From Ignavibacteriota bacterium (GTDB lineage: Bacteria; Bacteroidota; Ignavibacteria; Tepidaquicellales; Tepidaquicellaceae), in NCBI GenBank assembly GCA_003158365.1, contig PMIW01000117.1, positions 1 through 6,022 on the forward strand: a stretch of DNA of 6,022 nucleotides. The letters are read 5' to 3'. A program made the position numbers and the translations under genes. Under the pieces are notes generated by a model, which was not told the DNA's origin, searched no databases, and saw only the letters and a list, made by a program, of their open reading frames with translations. This document shows, piece by piece, positions 1 to 5,479 of the stretch. Numbering within the stretch: position 1 is the stretch's first letter; every line of letters starts with the position of its first letter.

Positions 1-389
1 TTCAGAAGATGGAAGCCGACGGTACGGCAGAAAAATTCATAAAGAAAGAAAGACTTATTATGAGCCGTGAAAAAGAAAAACTTGAAAAAGTTTTAAACGG
101 CATTGCAAGCATGACTAAACTTCCGGGAGCATTATTTATAGTGGATATTAAAAAAGAACACATTGCTATCGATGAGGCAAGAAAACTGAATATTCCTATT
201 TTTGCCATAGTGGATACAAACTGCGATCCCGATTTAATAGATTACCCGATTCCTGCAAATGATGACGCTGTAAAATCAATCGAGATTATTACAAAGACAA
301 TTGCGGAAGCGGTTGCAGAGGGCATAAATGCTGCAAGAACAAAAAGAGAAGACGATATGGAAGAAATGAAAGAAAAAATGGAAAGCTAA
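1..389 (+). CDS. rpsB: Small ribosomal subunit protein uS2 (S2), C-terminal half; 5' end outside window
   Basis: The reading frame is open from base 3, already coding (Gln-Lys-Met-Glu...), and ends at TAA 387-389. This gives about 128 residues, roughly the C-terminal half of a protein usually about 240-260 aa long. The ATG at base 9 is internal, not the start. Family-typical stretches are visible: a KKE...MSREKEKLEK segment, LPGALFIVDIKKEHIAIDEA, then IPIFAIVDTNCDPD and IPANDDA, which match the S2 pattern 'PD-LFVID...HIA-EA...IP-FAIVDTN-DPD...IPGNDDA'. The tail after about residue 105 of the visible part is highly charged (KREDDMEEMKEKMES), as is common at S2 C-termini. uS2 binds the 30S head/body junction on the solvent side. 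tsf follows after 33 bp, the normal bacterial partner. Only the identity of the missing N-terminal half is unseen. Confidence 0.97.
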   Translation, partial: QKMEADGTAEKFIKKERLIMSREKEKLEKVLNGIASMTKLPGALFIVDIKKEHIAIDEARKLNIPIFAIVDTNCDPDLIDYPIPANDDAVKSIEIITKTIAEAVAEGINAARTKREDDMEEMKEKMES

Positions 390-422
390 TAAAATTTCAG
401 ATAATAAAAATTATAATACAAT

Positions 423-1274
423 ATGCAAATTACAATTGAATTAATTAAAGATTTAAGAGAAAAATCAGGTGCCGGAATGTCTGATTGCAAGAAGGCATTA
501 CAGGAATCCGATGGTGATATAAAGAAAGCCATAGAATATCTTCGTAAAAAAGGTGCTGCAATGGCAACCAAGAGAGCCGATAAAATTGCAAAAGAAGGTG
601 CCATTAAAGCCAGTGTTAGCAAAGATAACACTGCGGGCGTTATTATAGAAATAAACTGCGAAACAGATTTCGTTGCTAAGGGCGATGCATTCCAGAATTT
701 TGCGCAGAAGATTGCAGATATGTCATTAGCAAGTAATACTGAAGTTTTGGCAGACCTTTTGAAAGCAAAAGATGGTGAAGGTCTCACGATACAGGAAAAC
801 ATTGACGGCATGATGGGAAAAGTAGGCGAGAAGATTGAATACAAGAGAGCAAAGTTAATAAAAGTTGCAGACGGCTTCGTAGCTTATTATATTCACTTTG
901 GAAGTAAAGTAGGCGGTATGGTAGGAATCAAAGGAAAGTTTTCCGATGAAATATATGATATAGGCAAAAAGATGTCCATGCAGGTTGTTGCGATGAATCC
1001 GATTTCAATAAAAAGGGAAGACATAACACCCGATGTTGTTGAAAAGGAAAGAGAAATTTACATGACGCAGGCCAAAAATGACAACAAACCCGAAAAGATA
1101 ATCGACAAGATTGTTCAAAACAAAGTCGAGAAATTTTTCCAGGAAAATTGCCTGCTGGAACAGGAATACATACAGGATTCGAGCAAATGCGTCGGTGATT
1201 TATTAAAAGAGTATACCAAGAAAACAGGTGAGCCGGCAGAAGTTGTCGCTATGATAAGATATCAGTTAGGTTAA
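423..1274 (+). CDS. tsf: Translation elongation factor Ts (EF-Ts)
   Basis: EF-Ts is the cytoplasmic nucleotide exchange factor that releases GDP from EF-Tu. The product is 283 aa, the same length as the E. coli protein. The N-terminal UBA-like domain (about 1-55) holds the first family signature, LREKSGAGMSDCKKAL (residues 11-26). The second signature, EINCETDFVAK (76-86), contains the Thr-Asp-Phe-Val segment (81-84) that inserts into the EF-Tu G domain. The core domain continues to about residue 200 (MQVVAMNP at 186-193). The C-terminal helical part carries KPEKIIDKIVQNKVEKFF and the conserved NCLLEQEYIQD (242-252). No SD precedes the ATG; the 33-bp spacer after rpsB is pure AT-rich leader with no promoter I can defend, so co-transcription with rpsB is likely. 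A strong hairpin follows 18 nt after the stop. The start is chosen because it aligns with the family N-terminus (MQIT-ELIKDLREK). Confidence 0.98.
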   Translation: MQITIELIKDLREKSGAGMSDCKKALQESDGDIKKAIEYLRKKGAAMATKRADKIAKEGAIKASVSKDNTAGVIIEINCETDFVAKGDAFQNFAQKIADMSLASNTEVLADLLKAKDGEGLTIQENIDGMMGKVGEKIEYKRAKLIKVADGFVAYYIHFGSKVGGMVGIKGKFSDEIYDIGKKMSMQVVAMNPISIKREDITPDVVEKEREIYMTQAKNDNKPEKIIDKIVQNKVEKFFQENCLLEQEYIQDSSKCVGDLLKEYTKKTGEPAEVVAMIRYQLG

Positions 1275-1292
1275 AATTTTTTATATTTTTTT

Positions 1293-1327
1293 AAACCCGT
1301 TCTTAAGCTATTTTGAGAACGGGTTTT
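1293..1327 (+). terminator. Probable Rho-independent terminator after tsf
   Basis: A perfect 11-bp inverted repeat, AAACCCGTTCT (1293-1303) and AGAACGGGTTT (1316-1326), encloses a 12-nt loop. The right arm runs into TTTTAATTGTTCTG. The T-run is only four bases before it is interrupted, so termination efficiency is uncertain, but the stem is by far the strongest in the window and sits 18 nt after the tsf stop. On the opposite strand the hairpin is followed by A, not T, so it would act only on + transcripts. It implies that rpsB-tsf ends here and that pyrH has its own promoter. Confidence 0.8.
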
Positions 1328-1351
1328 AATTGTTCTGAATTTTTAACTCTG
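1324..1351 (+). promoter_or_regulatory. Weak candidate promoter for pyrH-frr
   Basis: TAACTCTG at 1344-1351 matches the Bacteroidota -7 consensus TAnnTTTG at every fixed position but one. The only -33-like element near the right distance is TTTT at 1324-1327, one mismatch from TTTG and with a 16-nt spacer, slightly short. The element lies between the tsf terminator and the pyrH start, where a promoter would be expected. The match is poor enough that this is a suggestion only; no convincing sigma-70-type -35/-10 pair was found in this gap. Confidence 0.2.
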
Positions 1352-1364
1352 TTTCTTTTTTACT

Positions 1365-1386
1365 TTCATAAAATCTGTTTTATGAA
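1365..1386. promoter_or_regulatory. 9-bp dyad just upstream of pyrH (possible operator or leader hairpin)
   Basis: The arms TTCATAAAA (1365-1373) and TTTTATGAA (1378-1386) are perfect reverse complements around a 4-nt spacer, TCTG. The dyad lies 22 nt before the preferred pyrH start at 1409, and its right arm contains the alternative ATG at 1382. It could be a protein-binding operator or a short RNA hairpin in the pyrH leader. In an AT-rich intergenic region chance occurrence cannot be excluded, and the function is unknown. Confidence 0.35.
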
Positions 1387-1408
1387 GGAAATCATAAAGA
1401 ATAATTAT

Positions 1409-2119
1409 ATGGTGAAGAGGTTTAAAAGAATTCTCCTGAAGCTGAGCGGAGAATCGTTAATGGGAAATAAGAGTTATGGAATAGATTCCGGTATAGTAGA
1501 ACATATCACGTGTGAAATAGAGAAAGCACACAAGCTCGGAATAGAAATCGGAATAGTAATCGGCGGAGGGAATATATATCGCGGATTATCCGCATCACAA
1601 CAGGGTGTCAACAGGGTAACAGGCGACCAGATGGGTATGCTTGCGACCGTAATTAACTCCCTGGCACTTCAAAACTCACTCGAGAAAAAAGGGATTTATA
1701 CCAGAGTGCAGTCGGCTATCAAAATGGACGAAATAGCAGAGCCGTTAATTATAAGGCGTGCTGTCAGGCATCTTGAAAAAAAGAGAATAGTCATTTTTGC
1801 TGCAGGTACAGGTGAGCCATATTTTACTACAGATACGGCTGCCGTGCTCAGGGCAATAGAAATAAGGGCCGATGTGATTATGAAGGGCACAAGGGTTGCG
1901 GGAGTTTACGATTCTGACCCTGAAAAAAACAAAAAAGCAAAGTTTTTCAAAAAGCTTTCGTACAGTGAGGTCTTAAAAAAGAATTTGCGTGTTATGGATT
2001 TGACGGCAATTACTTTGTGCAAGGAAAACGATTTACCGCTGATGATATTCAATATGAATATTAAGGACAATCTGAAAAAGATTCTTGACGGTAAAGAAGT
2101 TGGTACAATAATTTCATAA
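1409..2119 (+). CDS. pyrH: UMP kinase (uridylate kinase)
   Basis: PyrH phosphorylates UMP to UDP with ATP in the cytoplasm, a step of pyrimidine nucleotide synthesis; the bacterial enzyme belongs to the amino-acid-kinase fold and is typically a hexamer regulated by GTP and UTP. From the ATG at 1409 the product is 236 aa, within the usual 236-247. Visible motifs are KRILLKLSGESLMG (6-19), GGGNIYRG (52-59), GDQMGMLAT (72-80), GTGEPYFTTDTAA (133-145), MKGTRVAGVYDSDP (158-171) and LRVMDLTA...NDLPLMIFNM (193-216). The frame is open upstream, with ATGs at 1313 and 1382. The 1313 start would put the terminator's right arm in coding sequence and add an unrelated hydrophobic stretch; 1382 adds only nine residues and falls in the dyad's right arm. 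The 1409 start matches the family N-terminus best. The Asn usual in GTGNP is Glu136 here. frr follows after 44 bp, so the two are probably co-transcribed. Confidence 0.96.
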   Translation: MVKRFKRILLKLSGESLMGNKSYGIDSGIVEHITCEIEKAHKLGIEIGIVIGGGNIYRGLSASQQGVNRVTGDQMGMLATVINSLALQNSLEKKGIYTRVQSAIKMDEIAEPLIIRRAVRHLEKKRIVIFAAGTGEPYFTTDTAAVLRAIEIRADVIMKGTRVAGVYDSDPEKNKKAKFFKKLSYSEVLKKNLRVMDLTAITLCKENDLPLMIFNMNIKDNLKKILDGKEVGTIIS

Positions 2120-2163
2120 TAAATTATTTAATACACAGGTTTTTAAATAAAATTTTTAATCTT

Positions 2164-2721
2164 ATGATAAAAGATATTATTAGAGATTCCGGCGACAGGA
2201 TGAAAAAAGCTGTCGAACACATAATTTCAGAATTCATTAAAGTAAGAACAGGCAGGGCCTCTGTCGGATTACTGGATGGAATAAAAGTGGATTATTACGG
2301 CACACCGACACCATTGAACCAGGTTGGAAATATCAGCACGCCCGATTCCCATTCAATAACAATCCAGCCCTGGGACAAATCTATAATACAGTTAATTGAG
2401 AAATGCATACTTAATTCGAATTTAGGATTAAATCCTGCAAACGACGGCACACTTATAAGGATTCCCATCCCGCCGCTAAACGAGGAAAGAAGAAGAGAAC
2501 TTGTCAAGCTCGTGAAAAAAATGGCTGAAGAAGGAAGAGTTGCAGTAAGAAATATCAGAAGAGATGAAATCGAAAAAATGAAAAAGACAGAAAAAGCCGA
2601 ACACATTTCGGAAGACGACAGGAAACACGGGGAAACTGAAATTCAGAAACTGACTGATAAGTATATTAAGGATATCGATGAAATTCTGTCCAAGAAAGAA
2701 AAAGAAATAATGGAAGTTTAA
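2164..2721 (+). CDS. frr: Ribosome recycling factor (RRF)
   Basis: RRF acts with EF-G to split post-termination 70S ribosomes. The product is 185 aa, exactly the usual length, and begins at the family N-terminus. Domain I (the three-helix bundle, about 1-29 and 106-185) includes FIKVRTGRAS (24-33) and the long EGRVAVRNIRRDEIEKMKK helix, with Arg132 at the position of the conserved E. coli Arg132. Domain II (about 30-105) carries VDYYGTPTPLNQVGNIS (42-58) and IRIPIPPLNEERR (98-110). The C-terminal helix (about 148-185) is rich in Lys and Glu, as expected. No SD precedes the ATG; the leader is AT-rich. It follows pyrH by 44 bp with no terminator between. Its stop codon lies within a perfect 16-bp palindrome just before waaA. 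Confidence 0.98.
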   Translation: MIKDIIRDSGDRMKKAVEHIISEFIKVRTGRASVGLLDGIKVDYYGTPTPLNQVGNISTPDSHSITIQPWDKSIIQLIEKCILNSNLGLNPANDGTLIRIPIPPLNEERRRELVKLVKKMAEEGRVAVRNIRRDEIEKMKKTEKAEHISEDDRKHGETEIQKLTDKYIKDIDEILSKKEKEIMEV

Positions 2722-2734
2722 ACTTCCCATTTTT
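2712..2734 (+). terminator. Palindrome overlapping the frr stop; possible weak terminator or attenuator
   Basis: GGAAGTTTAAACTTCC at 2712-2727 is a perfect 16-bp palindrome. As RNA it can fold into a 6-bp stem (GGAAGU/ACUUCC) with a UUAA loop, followed by CA and a run of five T (2730-2734). The frr stop codon (2719-2721) is in the loop region and the waaA ATG is only 10 nt after the palindrome. The stem is short and the U-run brief, so read-through is likely. It may instead protect the mRNA 3' end or bind a protein as DNA. Confidence 0.4.
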
Positions 2735-2737
2735 ATT

Positions 2738-4042
2738 ATGCGCAAATTCTGGCTATATGTTTATAATATTTTATTTGTCCCGTTAATTTGGTTTTTATTC
2801 AGGGTATTATCACTATTCAATTCAAAAGTAAGAGACGGCTTTTCAGGAAGAAGGCATATATTTTCAGATCTTGAAAATAATAAAAAAATATTACAGAACG
2901 GCAACAAAAATATCATAATCCACTGTTCTTCTCTCGGCGAATACCAGCAGGCAATTCCTATTTACAGGGATTTACTGAACAGGAAATTCAACATCATTAT
3001 CACTTTTTTTTCACCTTCAGGTTATAAAAATGCAAAAATTAATGAGGACAGGATTATTAAAACATACCTGCCCTTTGATTCTTATAAAAACGTTAAAAAA
3101 TTTCTGAAAATTATTTCACCCGAGATAATACTTATGATGCGGTATGATTTATGGTTTAATTTTCTTTACCGCGCAAAGAAAATGAAAATAATGACTGCAA
3201 TTGCGAATGCGAGATTCGATGTTCATGACAAATCATGGAATATACCTGTCGCGAGTTCATTTAAAAAGTGCATGTTCCGGATGATTGATGTCCTGTTCGC
3301 TATAGATGAAGATGATGAAATTAATTTCAGAAAAATCCTCGCAGATAATTCGGAAATATTTAAAGTAGGCGATTCCAAATTCGAGAGAGTGCTTCAATCG
3401 GTAAAAGCTCTGAAAACGGACGGAGTTATTGACCCGGAAGTAATTAAAAATAAGAAAGTCTTTGTTATAGGGAGCTCATGGAAAGAAGATGAGGATATTG
3501 TACTTCCCGTGATAGACAAGCTGCAGGAATATGAAACTGACCTTTTGACGATTCTGGTCCCGCACGAGCCGAAAGAAACCAAGCTCTTAATGATTGAAAA
3601 AAATATTTTACAGAATTATGAGAACCTTAAATCTATAAGATATTCCATGCTTGAGAATTATGCGGGTGAAAATTTAATTTTGGTTGACTGTATAGGAAAA
3701 TTACTGAATCTATATTCGATTTCATACGTTAGTTATGTTGGAGGGGGATTGAGATCAGGATTGCATAATATTCTTGAACCCGCAATATTTAATGTTCCGG
3801 TCTTTTTTTCGAATGAAGTAAAAAATTCGGATGAAGATGAAGTTATGCTGAAATCGGGAGGCGGAATCCTTGTAGAAAACAAAAACCAGTTCTATAAAGA
3901 TATCAGAAGAATTCTGGAAGATAAAGCTTTAAGGGATGAGACGGGTGAAAAATGCAAAATGGTATTCAAAGATAAAATAGGCATAGCCGGAAAAATAGTA
4001 AATCATTTATTGGAAATTAAGAACTCAAAAAAAGGAGAATGA
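2738..4042 (+). CDS. waaA: 3-deoxy-D-manno-octulosonic acid (Kdo) transferase, GT30
   Basis: WaaA (KdtA) transfers Kdo from CMP-Kdo to the lipid A precursor at the inner face of the cytoplasmic membrane. The product is 434 aa; E. coli WaaA is 425. A hydrophobic N-terminal segment (about 8-27) fits the family's membrane anchor. The N-terminal Rossmann half shows SSLGEYQQAIPIYRDLL (64-80), where Glu68 aligns with the catalytic Glu of the S-x-GE motif, then ITFFSPSGYKNAK (88-100), TYLPFD (109-114) and MRYDLWFN (134-141) followed by IANARF (155-160). The C-terminal half shows IGSSWKEDE (244-252), LVPHEPKE (273-280), VDCIGKLLNLYSISYVSYVGGG (316-337) and the diagnostic GLHNILEPA (341-349). No SD is present, and the frr palindrome ends 10 nt upstream. 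gmhA begins 1 nt after the stop, so the pair is almost certainly co-transcribed and probably translationally coupled. The number of Kdo units added cannot be told from the sequence. Confidence 0.95.
   Translation: MRKFWLYVYNILFVPLIWFLFRVLSLFNSKVRDGFSGRRHIFSDLENNKKILQNGNKNIIIHCSSLGEYQQAIPIYRDLLNRKFNIIITFFSPSGYKNAKINEDRIIKTYLPFDSYKNVKKFLKIISPEIILMMRYDLWFNFLYRAKKMKIMTAIANARFDVHDKSWNIPVASSFKKCMFRMIDVLFAIDEDDEINFRKILADNSEIFKVGDSKFERVLQSVKALKTDGVIDPEVIKNKKVFVIGSSWKEDEDIVLPVIDKLQEYETDLLTILVPHEPKETKLLMIEKNILQNYENLKSIRYSMLENYAGENLILVDCIGKLLNLYSISYVSYVGGGLRSGLHNILEPAIFNVPVFFSNEVKNSDEDEVMLKSGGGILVENKNQFYKDIRRILEDKALRDETGEKCKMVFKDKIGIAGKIVNHLLEIKNSKKGE
4033..4037 (+). promoter_or_regulatory. Canonical Shine-Dalgarno for gmhA
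   Basis: AGGAG ends 6 nt before the gmhA ATG and lies inside the last codons of waaA (Lys-Gly-Glu-stop). Its spacing is near ideal. It is the only clear SD next to a start in this window; tsf, pyrH, frr, waaA, the VIT1-family gene, the yhcH-like gene and the terminal ORF all lack one. It fixes the gmhA start and supports reinitiation from the waaA stop (TGA-A-ATG). Confidence 0.75.
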
Positions 4043-4043
4043 A

Positions 4044-4628
4044 ATGATTAAAAAAAAAGAATTTATAGAAAAATCGTTAAAGGAGAGTTCTGAAATAAAA
4101 TTGAAAGTACTCGAAAGCTGCAATGAAGACATAATTAAGGTTTCAGAAATTTTTATCGACTGCATAAGGGGAGGACATAAACTGCTTTTCTGCGGTAATG
4201 GCGGTAGCGCTGCGGATTGCCAGCACATTGCAACTGAATTTATTGTAAGGCTTTCACATGACATTAAAAGACCTGCAATTGGCGCCATTGCATTGACTAC
4301 TGACAGCTCTAATTTAACTGCAGGCGGAAATGATATAGGTTTTGAAAATATTTTCGCAAGAAATGTCGAAGGTATCGGAAATAAAGGTGATATACTCATC
4401 GGGATATCGACAAGCGGGAATTCGGAAAATATAATACGCGCAGTCAGAAAAGCCGGAGAAAAAGGAATTATCACGGTAGGATTACTGGGAAAAACCGGCG
4501 GAAAGTTAAAAGCAGAGTGTGATTATTCGATTTGCATACCTACCGAAAATGTGCAGCGTATACAGGAGTCACATATAACTATTGGTCACATACTATGCGA
4601 AATTACCGAGAGAGAAATTTACGGATAA
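4044..4628 (+). CDS. gmhA: Sedoheptulose-7-phosphate isomerase (phosphoheptose isomerase)
   Basis: GmhA converts sedoheptulose 7-phosphate to D-glycero-D-manno-heptose 7-phosphate in the cytoplasm, the first step towards nucleotide-activated heptose for LPS inner core or other glycans. The product is 194 aa (E. coli 192), essentially one SIS domain. Family motifs are CGNGGSAADCQHIATEF (50-66), AIALTTDSSNLTAGGNDIGFE (81-101), the phosphosugar-binding GISTSGNSENI (120-130), TVGLLGKTGG (144-153) and RIQESHITIGHILCE (172-186). His61 and Glu65 sit at the same numbers as the E. coli active-site residues, and His182 aligns with the second catalytic residue (His180 in E. coli). It is 1 nt downstream of waaA, so both serve LPS core assembly. 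The partners gmhB, hldE/rfaE and hldD are not in the window. A nine-A run occupies codons 3-5. A DiaA-like SIS paralogue is the main alternative, but the active-site match argues for GmhA. Confidence 0.93.
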   Translation: MIKKKEFIEKSLKESSEIKLKVLESCNEDIIKVSEIFIDCIRGGHKLLFCGNGGSAADCQHIATEFIVRLSHDIKRPAIGAIALTTDSSNLTAGGNDIGFENIFARNVEGIGNKGDILIGISTSGNSENIIRAVRKAGEKGIITVGLLGKTGGKLKAECDYSICIPTENVQRIQESHITIGHILCEITEREIYG

Positions 4629-4734
4629 AATTATTTGTAATTCTTCCTTTTTTCATTGTTGCATACTTTATGCTTACCTGAAAGCCATAATTACCTTTTT
4701 ATTAAAAATTTTAAAAATTAAATTCGTGTGATTC

Positions 4735-4766
4735 TGACAATTGTTATGTACTAATAAATTTTAGTA
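4735..4766. promoter_or_regulatory. Two small dyads upstream of the VIT1-family gene
   Basis: In the 146-bp gap between gmhA and the transporter, ACAATTGT (4737-4744) is a perfect 8-bp palindrome. Nearby, TACTAA (4749-4754) and TTAGTA (4761-4766) form a 6-bp inverted repeat with a 6-nt spacer, ending 8 nt before the ATG at 4775. Either could be an operator for a metal-responsive regulator, since the downstream gene is a metal transporter, but neither clearly matches a Fur, MntR or DtxR box. The rest of the gap (4629-4734) holds AT-rich sequence, a small 5-bp dyad at 4661-4673 and no convincing terminator or promoter. Confidence 0.25.
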
Positions 4767-4774
4767 TTAATTTT

Positions 4775-5467
4775 ATGGGAAAAGATCATCATGAAAAGCA
4801 TTTCAAATCCAGCGAAACAGTAAGGGATATTATCATCGGAATGGCTGACGGACTGACCGTCCCCTTTGCTTTGGCCGCAGGATTGACAGGTGTAATAGAA
4901 AATACATCTGTAATTGTAATCGCAGGGCTTGCTGAAATATCCGCGGGTTCAATAGCAATGGGTCTGGGCGGATATCTTGCGGCAAAAAGTGATGCGGAGC
5001 ATTATGAAAGTGAAAAGATAAGGGAAGAAAATGAAGTAAAGGAAATTCCTGAAGATGAAGAATCTGAAATATATGAAATTTTAAAAGAATATAATTTAGA
5101 TGAGGCAGGCAGTAAACCGTTTGTCGAAGCCTTAAAAAAGAATCCCGATAAGTGGGTTGACTTCATGATGAAGTATGAGCTTGGTCTGGAAAAACCCGAA
5201 CCGAAAAGAGCAAGAAACAGCGCCCTTACAATTGCAATATCTTATATTATAGGCGGTATGATTCCGCTATCACCGTATATATTCATTTCAAAATCAAATA
5301 CAGCGTTAATTGCATCGATATTTATTACATTGCTTGCATTGGGAATATTCGGTTATATAAAAGGAAAATTTACAGGTCTGAAACCGTTCAGAAAAGCAGT
5401 TCAAATGATATTAACCGGCGGGCTTGCCGCAGCAGCTGCATTTTTCATAGCTAAATTAATTTCTTAA
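4775..5467 (+). CDS. VIT1/CCC1-family Fe2+/Mn2+ transporter
   Basis: This 230-aa membrane protein belongs to the family of plant vacuolar iron transporter VIT1 and yeast Ccc1, which move Fe2+ and/or Mn2+ out of the cytosol. Five membrane segments are visible: about 16-40, 44-69, 149-171, 173-195 and 207-229. A soluble helical metal-binding domain (about 70-148) lies between the second and third. TM1 carries MADGLTVPFALAAGLTG with Asp25, and TM2 carries EISAGSIAMGLGGYLAAKS with Glu54 and Met62. The soluble domain has Glu84, Glu87, Glu95, Glu98, Met131, Met132 and Glu135. As I recall the Eucalyptus VIT1 structure, each aligns with a metal-path or metal-binding residue at a constant offset of 18. 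No N-terminal ferritin-like domain is present. The likely role is iron or manganese export and detoxification; orientation and metal cannot be read from sequence. No SD is present. A DUF386 gene follows after 12 nt. Confidence 0.93.
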   Translation: MGKDHHEKHFKSSETVRDIIIGMADGLTVPFALAAGLTGVIENTSVIVIAGLAEISAGSIAMGLGGYLAAKSDAEHYESEKIREENEVKEIPEDEESEIYEILKEYNLDEAGSKPFVEALKKNPDKWVDFMMKYELGLEKPEPKRARNSALTIAISYIIGGMIPLSPYIFISKSNTALIASIFITLLALGIFGYIKGKFTGLKPFRKAVQMILTGGLAAAAAFFIAKLIS

Positions 5468-5479
5468 AATACTTTAAAT

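Noticed and set aside
390..422. ATAAT-AAAA-ATTAT dyad in the rpsB-tsf spacer
   Set aside because: It is entirely A/T in an A/T-only stretch, so it has no evidential weight.
386..844. 152-codon open frame on the minus strand over tsf
   Set aside because: It is antisense to an unmistakable EF-Ts gene and its translation resembles no protein I recognise; AT-rich, Lys/Glu-rich genes often leave such open reverse frames.
1313..1408. Longer N-terminus for pyrH starting at ATG 1313
   Set aside because: It begins inside the terminator loop, includes the right arm, and adds a hydrophobic stretch absent from UMP kinases; the family N-terminus aligns at 1409.
2295..2745. Two overlapping minus-strand frames over frr
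   Set aside because: Both are antisense to a full-length RRF with intact motifs; the Phe/Ser-rich translations are the reverse reading of Lys/Glu codons.
4025..4474. 149-codon open frame on the minus strand over gmhA
   Set aside because: It is a shadow of gmhA with low-complexity Ser/Phe/Ile composition and no independent support.
4609..4653. Possible terminator after gmhA (imperfect stem with arms near 4612-4622 and 4637-4645, then T6 at 4648-4653)
   Set aside because: The stem needs two bulges and is almost all A-T pairs with a 14-nt loop; too weak to annotate although a T6 run follows.
4661..4673. GCATA-CTT-TATGC dyad between gmhA and the VIT1-family gene
   Set aside because: Only 5 bp with a 3-nt loop and no T-run after it; expected by chance in AT-rich DNA.
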